Positions 34,348 to 45,100 of a DNA stretch of 64,000 bases are shown piece by piece. Origin of the DNA: Roseivirga spongicola. Lineage in GTDB: Bacteria > Bacteroidota > Bacteroidia > Cytophagales > Cyclobacteriaceae. Numbering within the stretch: position 1 is the first letter of the stretch; every line of letters starts with the position of its first letter. The notes under the pieces were generated by a model. The model was not told where the DNA came from. It worked only from the letters and a program-made list of their open reading frames with translations, and ran no database searches. The translations under genes and the position numbers were made by a program. Location: the NCBI RefSeq assembly GCF_001592965.1, contig NZ_LRPC01000001.1:186001-250000 (forward strand), in the 5' to 3' direction.

Positions 34348-37300
34348 TTATCCCTGCTGAGCAGATGCTTCTGCCTTTGCAGCAGCCTTAGCTCTTGCAG
34401 CAGCTTGCTCTTTATCGGCAGCAGCTCCAAGCGACTTCTTAGTTAAGTCAACTACAGTTGGAGTAGCAATAAATACAGATGAGTAAGTACCCACCAAAAT
34501 ACCGATCAACAAAGCGAATGAGAAACCTCTCAATACTTCACCACCAAAGATCAATAGAATCAACACTACAATCATTGTGGTAGCAGACGTAATCAACGTA
34601 CGGCTAACAGTTGAGTTAATTGAAATATTGAAGGTATTGATAAGGTCTTTAGAGCCTTTCAACTGAAGTGTTTCACGAATACGGTCAAACACAACCACGG
34701 TATCGTTTATCGAGTAACCAATAATGGTTAACAGTGCTGCTATAAATACCTGATCTATCTCAAATGAAATTCCGAACCAACCTGCAATGGCAAATGCTGA
34801 CATTACGATGATTGCATCGTGAATTAGGGCAACAATGGCACCCAGTGAGAACTGCCATCTTCTAAATCTGATGAGGATGTAAACGAAGATTGCAAGAATA
34901 GATAAACCGAAGGCTTCGAAAGAAGATTTCTTAATATCATCGGCAATAGTAGCTCCTACTTTAGAAGATGCTATAATGGTAAACTGACCATCTTGTAAGT
35001 CTACCGTTCCATCGATAAACTGTTTACCTGTAGCATCAGCCAAACCAGTTGTTAATGCGTCTTTAACATCCTGATCTGCCTCGGTAGACTCTTCATCTAC
35101 TCTGTATGAAGTAGTAATCTTCAAAATGTTACTTGCATCGTAAGTTTTCACCTCAACACCATCATCAGTAAATACTCCACTAGAAAGAGAAGTTTTAACA
35201 TCAGAAGCAGTCATTGGCTCATCGAACTGAACAACATAAGAACGACCTCCCTTGAAGTCTACACCAAGTCTCAATCCGCTTGTTAGAAGTGCAGCAATAC
35301 CTACTACAATAATCACAGAAGAGATCATGTAAGCCATTCTTCTCTTACCCAAGAAATCTAGGTTAATATTGCTCAGCATACCTTTAGAAAGAGGAGTTTC
35401 GAACGAAATATTGCTCTCGTTACCCTTTCTAGTCATCCAAGTAACAATTACTCTGGTAATGAATACTGCAGAGAAGAATGAACAGATAATACCGATGATT
35501 AGGGTAATAGCGAAACCTTTGATTGGGCCTTGACCTAACCAGAACAAGATAATACCTGTTAATAAAGTAGTTACGTTAGCATCAATGATTGAGCTGTAAG
35601 CTTTCTGATAACCAGAATTAATAGCCTGAAGCAATGGAACACCGTTTCTTAACTCTTCTCTAATTCTTTCGAAGATTAGTACGTTAGCATCAATCGACAT
35701 ACCAATGGTCAATACAATACCAGCAATACCAGGAAGTGTAAGTGCTGAACCAATGTTAGCCAAAATTCCAAGAATGAAGAAGATGTTGAACAATAGTGCA
35801 ACGTTAGCTACTAAACCACCTTTAGAGTAGTAGAAAATCATAAACACTACTACAATCAATAGACCTGCTACAATTGAAGTAACACCCTGCGCTTGTGCCT
35901 CTTTACCTAGAGTTGGACCTACAACAGCTTCTTCTACAATTCTGGTTGGAGCAGGAAGTGAACCTGCCTTCAAGATATTCGCTAAATCGTCAGCCTCTTC
36001 TTGAGTAAAATTACCTGAAATTTGAGAGCTACCATTCGCAATTTCTACCTGTACGGTTGGAGCAGTGTAAACGTAGTTATCCAAAACAACTGCCACACTT
36101 CTACCAATATTCTGAGCAGTAAGGTTTTTCCATTTTTTTGCACCTACTGTATTCATGTTCATGCTTACTGCAGGTTGTGCTCTGTCATCTAAAGACACTC
36201 TAGCATCTGTAACAACCTCACCAGTTAAAGGAGCCTCTCCTCTAGTAGCCTTAATTGCATACATCTGAAGTAACTCAGTGTCTTTAACTGGCTTAACAGA
36301 CCACTTAAAAGACACATTCGCAGGTATCAACCTTTTAATTCTCTCATGCTTTAACGCGCGGTTGATAGTACCTGTATCAGCTAAATTATAGTAAAAACCC
36401 TCGTATGGCCCTGATCTCATTAGGCTGAAGAAGCTTGAAACTCCTGAGTCTGAATCTAAGCTATTAGTATCTGAAGCCGTACTGTCATTTTGAGACATCT
36501 GAGCCTCCAATGAGTTAGAAGACTCATCATTGCTTGGGTTAGCTGTGGCCTCAGTATTAAGGCTAGTACCTTTTTGCTCTCTTTCAATTCTTAATAGCTC
36601 ATCATTGATTGCAGATAACGTTGGGTTAACTTCAGATGGAGAATAAACCTCCCAAAACTCGAGCTTTGCAACTCCTTGTAAAAGCTTTCTTACCCTTGCA
36701 GGGTTATCTACCCCTGGAAGCTCAATTTGAATTCTACCAGTTCCCTGAATTCTCTGAATGTTAGGTTGAGAAGTACCGAAACGGTCTACCCTAGTTCTCA
36801 AGATTTGAAATGCTCTGTCAATAGCTTGATCAACTTCTTCGTTGATAAGCTCCATTACATCTGAGTTAGAAGACTCGAAGCTGATTCTACCTCTGTTGGC
36901 AGCATTAGCAAACACTCTGCTCAACCTGCCCTCTGGAGCCACTTCGTTCCATGCCTCTTCAAACAATTGAGTGTATGAAGCTTGGCTATTTCTCTGACGC
37001 TCAGATGCAAGTTCTAAAGCCCTTTGGAAATCGGCATTTTGGCTGTTGCCAGAAAGACCTTTGATGATCTCAACTGGAGAAACTTCCAAAGTAACATGCA
37101 TTCCACCTTGAAGGTCAAGCCCAAGGTTTAACTCCTGCTCTTTGATGTCTTTGTAAGTAAATTCAGCACCTAAAAGGTTAAGTACTGGCTCCATCCAGAT
37201 AGAATCTAGATAAGCTTGTTTCTTTTGTTGGTCAATAATTCCAGCTTCGTCTTTAGCGTATTCAATGGCATCGGCCTGAATACCTCTAGAGAAGAAGGTA

Positions 37301-37371
37301 ATTGACAAATAATACACGCACAAAACCGTGATTATGACTGTCAAAAAGACAATGGTATTCTTATTTTTCAT
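34348..37371 (-). CDS. secDF: Protein translocase subunits SecD and SecF, fused
   Basis: 1007 residues, the fused form usual in Bacteroidota. The SecD half has an N-terminal helix, DLQGGMHVTLEVSPVE, a long periplasmic region with an acidic/Ser-rich insert near residues 270-310 (low complexity, many Asp/Ser/Asn), then the RND membrane core GIAGIVLTIGMSIDANVLIFERIREEL. The SecF half carries GVDFKGGRSYVVQF and GYSINDTVVVFDRIRE. The C-terminus is an Ala/Lys-rich tail. SecDF uses the proton gradient to pull secreted proteins after SecA/SecYEG. It is the last gene of a minus-strand run. Confidence 0.96.
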   Translation of the reverse strand: MKNKNTIVFLTVIITVLCVYYLSITFFSRGIQADAIEYAKDEAGIIDQQKKQAYLDSIWMEPVLNLLGAEFTYKDIKEQELNLGLDLQGGMHVTLEVSPVEIIKGLSGNSQNADFQRALELASERQRNSQASYTQLFEEAWNEVAPEGRLSRVFANAANRGRISFESSNSDVMELINEEVDQAIDRAFQILRTRVDRFGTSQPNIQRIQGTGRIQIELPGVDNPARVRKLLQGVAKLEFWEVYSPSEVNPTLSAINDELLRIEREQKGTSLNTEATANPSNDESSNSLEAQMSQNDSTASDTNSLDSDSGVSSFFSLMRSGPYEGFYYNLADTGTINRALKHERIKRLIPANVSFKWSVKPVKDTELLQMYAIKATRGEAPLTGEVVTDARVSLDDRAQPAVSMNMNTVGAKKWKNLTAQNIGRSVAVVLDNYVYTAPTVQVEIANGSSQISGNFTQEEADDLANILKAGSLPAPTRIVEEAVVGPTLGKEAQAQGVTSIVAGLLIVVVFMIFYYSKGGLVANVALLFNIFFILGILANIGSALTLPGIAGIVLTIGMSIDANVLIFERIREELRNGVPLLQAINSGYQKAYSSIIDANVTTLLTGIILFWLGQGPIKGFAITLIIGIICSFFSAVFITRVIVTWMTRKGNESNISFETPLSKGMLSNINLDFLGKRRMAYMISSVIIVVGIAALLTSGLRLGVDFKGGRSYVVQFDEPMTASDVKTSLSSGVFTDDGVEVKTYDASNILKITTSYRVDEESTEADQDVKDALTTGLADATGKQFIDGTVDLQDGQFTIIASSKVGATIADDIKKSSFEAFGLSILAIFVYILIRFRRWQFSLGAIVALIHDAIIVMSAFAIAGWFGISFEIDQVFIAALLTIIGYSINDTVVVFDRIRETLQLKGSKDLINTFNISINSTVSRTLITSATTMIVVLILLIFGGEVLRGFSFALLIGILVGTYSSVFIATPTVVDLTKKSLGAAADKEQAAARAKAAAKAEASAQQG

Positions 37372-37453
37372 ATTAGTAATTGTGTTTTTAGCAATAATTA
37401 GGGTAGTAAATAGAGGAGAACCTATGTTCTCAGTTTCCGAAACAAGGTGCTAA

Positions 37454-37816
37454 CTAGGGCGCGTTAGGCGATATGATTTGACGGAATAAGGTCTTATAGT
37501 AATGGGAATCACTAAGTGGCACATCTGTTACCGGATGCACCTCCTCTGGCGACTCATACTCTATTTCTGCTAAAAGAATTGCCTGAAAAGGCTCAATAGA
37601 AATACCACTTATAGGTAGTAGGGCGTTGCAGGTATATTCGTAAACTATGTCTTCTTGAGAAGAATCACTATCAGCATCTGATTGCTCTTGCTTATCTGCA
37701 ATCTCCTCACAATGCACGTTTACAACCTCCTGAGAAACAACAAAAACAGCCACAAAAAGCCCTAGCAAGAACACCAGTCCTTGTTTTAGCTTCTTTAGGT
37801 TGTTTTCGGTTCTCAT
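37454..37816 (-). CDS. Small secreted or single-helix protein of unknown function
   Basis: 120 residues from Met at 37816 (MRTENNLKKLKQG; an upstream Met would add 7). A basic N-terminus and a single hydrophobic helix (LVFLLGLFVAVFVVSQEVV) act as a signal or anchor. They are followed by an acidic Ser/Asp/Gln-rich stretch (EEIADKQEQSDADSDSSQED), two Cys and a Pro-rich C-terminus. No family is recognised. It lies between the uridine kinase gene (35 bp) and secDF (82 bp) on the same strand. Confidence 0.6.
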   Translation of the reverse strand: MRTENNLKKLKQGLVFLLGLFVAVFVVSQEVVNVHCEEIADKQEQSDADSDSSQEDIVYEYTCNALLPISGISIEPFQAILLAEIEYESPEEVHPVTDVPLSDSHYYKTLFRQIISPNAP

Positions 37817-37851
37817 AATGCGCAACAAATGTAGCAATTGATGTGAAAAAA

Positions 37852-38478
37852 TCAGCTCTTCACTGGTATTTTCGATGTAATGAGTGCCTTAATCACATTC
37901 AAAGCACTATCAAAGTTGGTATTATTTGGTACAATAAGGTCTGCCGTTTCTTTATACGGAGCAATATACTTCTGAAAAGATGGCATAATGTGGTTTTCAT
38001 ATTTGTAGAGCACATCGTCCGCATCATAGCCACGCTCCTCTCTATCTCTCTTTAACCTTCGCTGCAGCTTAATATAATCTTTAGCATCAATGAAAATCTT
38101 AAGATCTATCAGCTCCGCTATTTTTTTGTAATGGAAAATGAAAATCCCCTCTACTAAAATCACTGGCGCAGGTCTTCTGATGATTCTCTTAGGCTCCACA
38201 TTAGGATTATTGAAGGTATATTCTTCCTTTTCAATTTCTTTACCCTCGCTTAGCGCCTTCAGGTCACTCGCAAAATGTTCGTAATCTATAGACTCAGGTC
38301 TATCGAAATTGTGCTGGCCATTTTTATCTACCAGTTGATACTCGCGCGGCATATAGTAATCGTCTTGAGCTAGACAAGTAACCGACTTTGCATCAAAATT
38401 CTTCTTGAGTTGGCTTAGAAAAAGGGTTTTACCCGAACCGCTTCCACCAGTAATACCAATGATGTATGGTTTTTCCAT
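37852..38478 (-). CDS. udk: Uridine kinase
   Basis: 208 residues. The P-loop GITGGSGSGKTLFLSQL, DDYYMPREYQ, the NFDRPESIDYE motif and VILVEGIFIFHYKKIAELIDLKIFIDA with RRLKRDREERGY are the uridine/cytidine kinase hallmarks. It phosphorylates uridine and cytidine for pyrimidine salvage. It lies 26 bp after rdgB on the same strand. Confidence 0.93.
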   Translation of the reverse strand: MEKPYIIGITGGSGSGKTLFLSQLKKNFDAKSVTCLAQDDYYMPREYQLVDKNGQHNFDRPESIDYEHFASDLKALSEGKEIEKEEYTFNNPNVEPKRIIRRPAPVILVEGIFIFHYKKIAELIDLKIFIDAKDYIKLQRRLKRDREERGYDADDVLYKYENHIMPSFQKYIAPYKETADLIVPNNTNFDSALNVIKALITSKIPVKS

Positions 38479-38504
38479 CGTGCAAATTTAGAAAGGCAAA
38501 TGAA

Positions 38505-39086
38505 TTATGTAGTGCTTTTTAAGAATTGAACGAGCTTTTCTAATGCTCTTTTTCTGTGGCTAATAGTATTCTTCACTTCTGAAGAGAGTTCGGCAAATGT
38601 TTTTTCATAACCTAGAGGGATAAAAATTGGGTCGTAGCCAAAACCTTCTGCGCCAGACATCTCAGGAGCTATTTGACCGTCTACAATGCCTTCGAACTGT
38701 TGTTCTTTACCCTCCAAATCAATGTAAGTGATAACGGCTCTGAATCTCGCCTCTCTATTGTTAGTCTGTCCCTCGAGTTCGGAAAGTACTTTAGACATAT
38801 TAGCGACCGCATCTCTGCTGCCTGCATAATGAGCCGTATGAACGCCTGGCTTACCATTTAGTGCGACTACTTCCAAACCAGAGTCGTCAGAAAACACAGG
38901 AATTCTATATTTCTGGAAGATGTATTGCGCTTTCTCCAAAGAGTTCTCCTCTAGTGTCTCATGAGTTTCGGGAATATCTCCTTCAAAGCCAATATCAGAA
39001 AGGGATAGCAACTCAATGCTATCCCCTAATATTTCCTTTACTTCTTGAAGTTTATGGGCGTTGTTTGTGGTGAAGCAAATCTTCAT
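38505..39086 (-). CDS. rdgB: Non-canonical purine NTP pyrophosphatase (RdgB/HAM1)
   Basis: 193 residues. TTNNAHKLQEVKEIL at the N-terminus, SDDSGLEVVALNGKPGVHTAHYAG (substrate pocket and metal Glu/Asp) and GAEGFGYDPIFIPLGYEKTFAEL...ISHRKRAL are complete. It removes ITP, XTP and dITP from the nucleotide pool. It sits 11 bp downstream of the FKBP gene in the same operon. Confidence 0.96.
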   Translation of the reverse strand: MKICFTTNNAHKLQEVKEILGDSIELLSLSDIGFEGDIPETHETLEENSLEKAQYIFQKYRIPVFSDDSGLEVVALNGKPGVHTAHYAGSRDAVANMSKVLSELEGQTNNREARFRAVITYIDLEGKEQQFEGIVDGQIAPEMSGAEGFGYDPIFIPLGYEKTFAELSSEVKNTISHRKRALEKLVQFLKSTT

Positions 39087-39097
39087 TCCAAAATAGC

Positions 39098-39565
39098 TTA
39101 TCTAATATCTACCACAGTAACGTCAAACAACAATACTGAATTAGCTGGTATTGTCGTCCCTTGGCGCGAGCTTCCGTACCCGTATTTCGATGGAATAAAA
39201 AGCGTAGCACTAGCTCCTTTATTCAGCTCTTGAAAACCAAGCTCCCATCCCTGAATTACCGATCCTGCTCCCACAACAAAGTCAATAGTTCCAGAGTCGA
39301 ATTCAGTTCCATCTAAAAGATAGCCTCGGTAGTCAGCATACACTGAGCTTGCAAACTCCGCATTATCGCCAGTACCAGACTGGCTAATAGCGTAATAGAT
39401 ACCTGTCTCACCAATCTGCTCGGCAGTGATATTATTATCTGCTAAATACTCGGTAATAAGTTGCCTGTCGATGGCCAACTGCTCTTGCTCATCAAACACC
39501 TCTTCGGAATCGCAGGCCATGAAAGCCGCGAGAACTATCACCAACAAAAACTTAATCTTATTCAT
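39098..39565 (-). CDS. FKBP-type peptidyl-prolyl isomerase lipoprotein
   Basis: 155 residues with a lipoprotein signal (lipobox FMAC, Cys near residue 18), a helical linker and one FKBP domain (DYRGYLLDGTEFDSG...FVVGAGSVIQGWELGFQELNKGASATLFIPSKYGYGSS). The active-site aromatic residues Y, F, W and Y are kept. It should assist folding of exported proteins at the outer membrane or in the periplasm. Its start overlaps the next FKBP gene's stop by 1 bp. Confidence 0.92.
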   Translation of the reverse strand: MNKIKFLLVIVLAAFMACDSEEVFDEQEQLAIDRQLITEYLADNNITAEQIGETGIYYAISQSGTGDNAEFASSVYADYRGYLLDGTEFDSGTIDFVVGAGSVIQGWELGFQELNKGASATLFIPSKYGYGSSRQGTTIPANSVLLFDVTVVDIR

Positions 39566-40440
39566 TATTCAAAATCAACTACTTCAATATCAAATACCAA
39601 CACAGCGTTTGGAGGGATGGGACCACCAGTATTTCTAGCACCGTATGCATACTGAGAAGGTATTAAAAGCTTAGCTTTTCCTCCTTTATCTACTTTCGGC
39701 ACTCCTAAATCCCAACCTTGAATTACTTCTCTGTTACCTAAAGTAAACTCGTATGGCTTGTATTCTCTTTGAGCATTATACACGTTATTTTCTTGAGCTA
39801 ATTGCTCATTACTTGTATCTACCAAGGTGCCATCTAACAATCTTACTGCGTAATCTACCTTAACTAGGTCACCGTTTTCAGGATACTCACCGTTTCCAGA
39901 CTCCAAAGTTACAACGGCAATACCCTCTTCAGTGTAGTTAGCTTCTAAATTATTGTTAACAAGGTACTCTTCTATAATACCTTTATCTATCTCTTTCTGC
40001 TCAGCCTGAAACTTTTCAACAAAAGCCTGCTCAGTAGCTATTTCATTAACTTTGAAATTCCACATTACTACTTTCGAGCTGTCTTCTGCAGTAACAGGAA
40101 AACCAGTAAGTTGAGCATACTCTGCAAATGGCATTTTAATTTGAACGCTATCTCCAGGGCCACAAAGCTTAAACACCTCAGAAAGGTTTGGAGGTAAGCT
40201 CGAAGCAGGGTTTAGAAAATAGCCAGGTTCGTTGCCAGAATCATAGAGCACTGAATCTTCCAAGGTGTGTGTCATTACCACATTCATGATTTCTCCTTCT
40301 TCAGCTCTTTTATCGCTACCTTCATTAAGCTTTCTGTACTTTAATCCAGACTCTAGCTCAGTGAATTCAGGAGTGGAATCACAGGCAAAAACAGTTGCCA
40401 GAAGCGCTCCAGCTAACATTACACTTTTTACTTTTCTCAT
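39565..40440 (-). CDS. FKBP-type isomerase lipoprotein, two-domain
   Basis: 291 residues, lipobox VFAC (Cys about residue 20). The N-terminal half (about 30-140) resembles a degenerate FKBP domain lacking the usual active-site pattern. The C-terminal half has the complete form (YAVRLLDGTLVDTS...FTLGNREVIQGWDLGVPKVDKGGKAKLLIPSQYAYGARNTGGPIPPNAVLVFDIEVVDF). It resembles the gliding-associated GldI-type periplasmic isomerases, although that is an analogy. It overlaps nrnA by 4 bp (ATGA). Confidence 0.9.
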   Translation of the reverse strand: MRKVKSVMLAGALLATVFACDSTPEFTELESGLKYRKLNEGSDKRAEEGEIMNVVMTHTLEDSVLYDSGNEPGYFLNPASSLPPNLSEVFKLCGPGDSVQIKMPFAEYAQLTGFPVTAEDSSKVVMWNFKVNEIATEQAFVEKFQAEQKEIDKGIIEEYLVNNNLEANYTEEGIAVVTLESGNGEYPENGDLVKVDYAVRLLDGTLVDTSNEQLAQENNVYNAQREYKPYEFTLGNREVIQGWDLGVPKVDKGGKAKLLIPSQYAYGARNTGGPIPPNAVLVFDIEVVDFE

Positions 40441-41462
40441 ACTTTTTTTGATTCTTCTTCTAGTTGTTGGGCATACTCAGGAAGTATGCTTTTAAATAAT
40501 TTCATAGTCTCTTCTAGAGACATTTCTACTCTTCCTCCTGCTGCATTTCTATGACCTCCGCCATTGAAAAATCTGGCAGCCACCTCGTTTGCAGGGAACT
40601 CTCCAATAGAACGCAGAGAGATCTTAACCTTGTCTTCAGACTCTTTAAATAACCCTGCTAGTGTTACACCTTCTATAGAAAGTGCATAATTCACGAGTCC
40701 TTCCGTGTCTCCGGTTTTTGACTCAAACCTAGCAAGCTCTTCTTCTGTAATGGCAAAGTAAGCCACCTGATATTCAGGTATGATTTTAAGATTTTCGCTC
40801 AAAGCATAGCCAATAAACCTTAATCGGTTTAGAGAGTTTTTGTCGTAAATATTCTTGGAAACCCGACTGTTATCTGCGCCTTTCTCGATTAACTGAGCAA
40901 CCACTTCATGCACATTCTTTGTGGTATTGGGGTGCCTGAATCCACCAGTATCTGTCATAATACCAGCGTACAGGCATTCGGCAATATCTTTATCTATGAG
41001 CTCTTCATAGCCAAGGCTTACCAGTAGTTCATAGCAAAGCTCACAAGTAGCTGCCGCCTCGGTACTCCAATAACGGAAATCGGCAAAGTCTTCTGGGTCT
41101 AGGTGATGGTCTACATTTACCTTGTAGCCAGGTGCTTGGCGAACCATCTCTCCTAATTCATTAATTCTGCTTAGCACAGAAAAGTCTAACGCGAAAATGA
41201 TATCTGCATCATTTACCCATTGCTGACAATCTTGTGGGGTTTCATCTGTAAAAATCTTTACCTCATCATTGCCTTTCATCCAATGTAAAAAACCAGGATA
41301 ATCAGAAGGAGTAATAACCGTAATATCATGTCCCAGCTTCTTAAGCAAATTGGCCATTCCTAAAGACGAACCTAATGCATCGGCATCTGGCTTATCGTGA
41401 GTAGTAATGACGATTCTGGAGGGTTTAGCGAGTTTTTCTTTAAGTAGTTCTATCTCTTGCAT
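40437..41462 (-). CDS. nrnA: DHH-family oligoribonuclease/pAp phosphatase NrnA
   Basis: 341 residues from Met at 41462 (MQEIELLKEKLAKPSR; an earlier Met at 41510 adds 16 non-conserved residues). The DHH motif series is present: ITTHDKPDADALGSS, ALDFSV (metal Asp), VNVDHHLDPEDFAD, and the DHHA1 end FFNGGGHRNAAGGRVE. It degrades very short RNAs and hydrolyses 3'-phosphoadenosine 5'-phosphate. It is the first gene of the minus-strand run that ends with secDF. Confidence 0.94.
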   Translation of the reverse strand: MQEIELLKEKLAKPSRIVITTHDKPDADALGSSLGMANLLKKLGHDITVITPSDYPGFLHWMKGNDEVKIFTDETPQDCQQWVNDADIIFALDFSVLSRINELGEMVRQAPGYKVNVDHHLDPEDFADFRYWSTEAAATCELCYELLVSLGYEELIDKDIAECLYAGIMTDTGGFRHPNTTKNVHEVVAQLIEKGADNSRVSKNIYDKNSLNRLRFIGYALSENLKIIPEYQVAYFAITEEELARFESKTGDTEGLVNYALSIEGVTLAGLFKESEDKVKISLRSIGEFPANEVAARFFNGGGHRNAAGGRVEMSLEETMKLFKSILPEYAQQLEEESKKV

Positions 41463-41604
41463 GCAATCAGCAACCCTGCGGGTCTTTGAAAGAAGGGGCA
41501 AAGTTGACAAGAATTGTTTTACTAAACAATGCTAGTCCTTGATTATCTGATTATTAAGAATTTAAAAGAAATGGAGGCGAACAGTGTAAATCGAAATTAT
41601 CTTC

Positions 41605-41612
41605 TATTTTTG
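41605..41612 (+). promoter_or_regulatory. -7 promoter element of ndk
   Basis: TATTTTTG matches TAnnTTTG exactly, 40 bp before the ndk start codon. Confidence 0.5.
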
Positions 41613-41652
41613 CGACCGAATTTTGAAACGCAACGACTTTAAATAAAGAAAA

Positions 41653-42072
41653 ATGGCAGGAAACAGAACATTTACAATGATTAAGCCTGATGCTGTAGCT
41701 GATGGCAACATGGGAGCAATTTTGAAAATGATTGAAGATGCAGGCTTCAAAATCATTTCTATGAAGTACACTAGACTTTCTGCTGATTTGGCTGGTAAGT
41801 TTTACGAAGTACATAAAGAAAGACCATTTTATGGTGAGTTAGTAGAGTACATGTCATCTGGTTCTATTGTGGCTGCAATTCTTGAAAAAGACAATGCCGT
41901 TGCAGATTTCAGAACTTTGATTGGTGCTACTAACCCTGCAGAAGCAGCTGAAGGAACCATCAGAAAACTGTATGCTAAATCTATTGGTGAAAACGCAGTT
42001 CACGGTTCTGATTCAGATGAGAATGCTCAAATTGAGGGCAACTTCTTCTTCAGCCAATTCGAGAGATTCTAA
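41653..42072 (+). CDS. ndk: Nucleoside diphosphate kinase
   Basis: 139 residues. [22 protein letters not shown](S)[30 protein letters not shown] and the active-site His in [16 protein letters not shown] are all present. It balances nucleoside triphosphate pools by transferring phosphate from ATP. It is monocistronic, with its own promoter and a bidirectional terminator. Confidence 0.97.
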   Translation: MAGNRTFTMIKPDAVADGNMGAILKMIEDAGFKIISMKYTRLSADLAGKFYEVHKERPFYGELVEYMSSGSIVAAILEKDNAVADFRTLIGATNPAEAAEGTIRKLYAKSIGENAVHGSDSDENAQIEGNFFFSQFERF

Positions 42073-42096
42073 TTAAGAATCTGCTAAAGATTTAAC

Positions 42097-42125
42097 AAAA
42101 AAGCGACTTTAAGGTCGCTTTTTTT
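42097..42125. terminator. Bidirectional terminator shared by ndk and the S9 fusion gene
   Basis: AAAAAAGCGAC and GTCGCTTTTTT pair perfectly over 11 bp around a 6-nt loop. The TAA stop of the convergent S9 gene (42109-42111) lies within the loop and adjoining bases. Confidence 0.9.
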
Positions 42126-45100
42126 GTTGCTCTTGCTCTTTAGCGATTTCATAATTCACTTCTCTAAGCCATTCGAAGAGTACGGAATACTTTTGAGCTA
42201 AAGCTTGTACCCCTTGCATTCTAGAACTTGACAAACTGTGACCTTCACTAAGTTTGGTTTGTAGGAGTAACACATTATCGTCAGTTTTAGTAGCACGTAG
42301 CTTTGCAACCATTTTAGCTGCTTCCCAAAACCCCACATTTTTATCTTCTAAACCTATTTGAAACATAAGTTTAGGATAAGCTTGTGGCTTAATATTCTCA
42401 TAAGGAGAGTATTGGAGCATGTAATTAAAATCTTTCTTTCTCCTAGGATTCCCCCATTCGTCAAACTCATCTACTGTTAAAGGCAGTGACTCATCGAGCA
42501 TTGTATTAATTACATCGAGAAATGGAACGTCCAAAAAAGCACCTGCAAACATTTCAGGACGCTCATTAATTACAGCTGCCATCAATAGTCCTCCTGCACT
42601 TCCTCCATTGGCAAAAAACCTCTGAGAGTGCCCAATACCCGTGTATTTCATAAAATCTACAGCATCAATAAGATCATAGAAAGAGTTCATTTTATTGAAT
42701 TGCTTACCTTGTACATACCAGTCATCCCCCAACTCATCACCACCACGTACATGAACATATGCATAAATAAACCCTTCTTCTATCAAGGGCTCAATAGACG
42801 CATTATGTGTGAGGCGGTTTCCTAAACCATACGCACCGTAGGCATCAATAAAAACTGGTCTATTTTCAAGATTCTTCATTTTATCTGATCCAAAATAGAC
42901 AATAGAGACAGGTATTTGAGCTCCATCTCTGGCTTGAACCCAAAGTAATTTCACCCTAAAGAAACTACTCAAATCATAACCCTTTCTTTTCGAAACTGTC
43001 TCGCTCTTACTTTTTTTATTATTCATATTGAACAGAACGCGCTGAGTACTGTAGTTCGGAGCCGTTTCAAAATACCGAAGAGTGTCTGTATCTATGTTTA
43101 CATTTCTTCCCAGAGCATAGGCCCGAAGCTTATCATGGTCTGACTCTATTCTGTACTTATCGCCAGTAAACCTGTTTCTAACCTCAATATATTGATGCAT
43201 CTGTTCTCTCTTAAGAAAAACAAAAAAGTTGCGAAACACGGCATAGTCTTCTAGAACAACCCCTTCCGCTGGCTCTTCAACATCTATTAGGTGTTTAATG
43301 CTAAAGCTTGTGGTATCTGCAACCATTAGCTTTCCGTTTGGCGCATTTTGGTTTGTAAGCACATACATTTTATCCTCCACAGGAGAAATAGAATGCACTT
43401 CCCGCCCCTTTGTAGCACTAATTAGTTTGAAATCATATGGTACTTTATTCCTAGCCATATATAAATCTCTACTAGTAGCAGATCTACTTGATACAAATAA
43501 GAACTCCTTATTGAATGATTTCCATATCGCTACATTCCTAGCTGGGTCTGGCTCATGAAAAAAAGTCGTGTCTTGAGAGAATTGATCTCCAATTCGATGA
43601 TATAAAATGGAGTGTTTTCGATTAGTACTCTTGTCTTTGCTTGAATAAAAAAAACCTTTTGAATCTTCAGACCACATAAAATCAGAGCTATTGCTGCTAG
43701 AATCTTGTAGAACTTCACCTGAAGTCAAATCCGTAATATATGTAGTAAGTGAACCATTGCCTACCGTATCTATTGCATAAGCCAAGTATTGATTATTCGG
43801 GCTTACATCATAAAAACCGAACTGAAAGTAATCAGCACTATCTGCTATTGAAGTAAGATTCAAAAGCACCTCTTTTGGAGCCCCAGATTCATTCTTTCTC
43901 CTATAAATGGTTCTATGATCATTATATCCTTCATATAGTGACCAGTACCAATACCCATAGTCTAAGACAGAATCTGTTTTACTCTCTACATCCATTTTAT
44001 TGAATATCTCATTCGACAATTCCCTAATATTCTTTCTAAGTGGAATCAAATAATTATCGGTATAGACATTCTCCGCTTTTATATAATCCATGATTTTTGA
44101 ATTGGATTTTGGGTTACGATCCTTTAACCAAGAATAATTATCTACTAGGTTCTTCCCATGCAAAGTGATTTGAGTTGGTATAACTTCAGCCACAGGAGGC
44201 TTAAGGCTTTCATCTCTCATATGCTTTATTGCAAATTGCTTTTCAAGAGAGTCCGTCATTTCCATGTGGCTTCTTATTTCCGAGTCAATAGCTGCAATGG
44301 GGTTGGTTCGCTCGTAAGTCTTCCAGAATTCAGGATTGTACTCAACGGCATAATCGTAAAGCGAATTGGCATCATGATTAAGAAAACTTTCTGTGGGCAG
44401 AATGGATTGGATAGCAGAGTTTGACTCTGTTACATACATTTCGGCAATAGTAGCATAAGGAGTAGTTTGTTGACTAACCGTGTCTTTAAAAATAAACTCA
44501 TCTTTTCTGAAAATACGGTCTACTTGCCACCTAGAGTCAAGGTTCCTTTTATAGTCTACATTTACCTCATAGCCATAGTGTTGAATATTCATGTCACCAA
44601 GATTGCAAATATGCCTTCTATAGTCTTGCTCTACTCGGTAAGCTAGCTTTACTATTGCATAAGAATCTTGGTCTATATAGATTTCGCCTGAGAGAATATC
44701 GGACCGACTGGTTCTTTTCCCCTTAGCTTTTTTGTCCTGAATTGTTTTCAAAGAAGCTGGCTCTTTCTTAGGCTCGAACCTAATTAGGTAGGTCCAACCC
44801 TTATTCTCCAAATACTCTTCAAATAGTTCGTATTGATAGCTTTTGAAAGACTTCTTATCTAAAAAATAATGAATGTACTTTACTAGGTCCTTACTCACTA
44901 TCCCTAAAGGACCTCCTTCTATATTAGCCTCTAACCCTTCTTTTGTTAGATTTAGACTCGATCTTGAATCATGAATTTTAACTTTATCTTCTCTAGCCGT
45001 TCTATGCCCAAAATGATCGTGTAACCGCTCTCCCCAATGAGAGTAGAGTGACCTAAATGAAGGAATGCCACCTATAGTCCCCACCCTACTATTACTTAGC

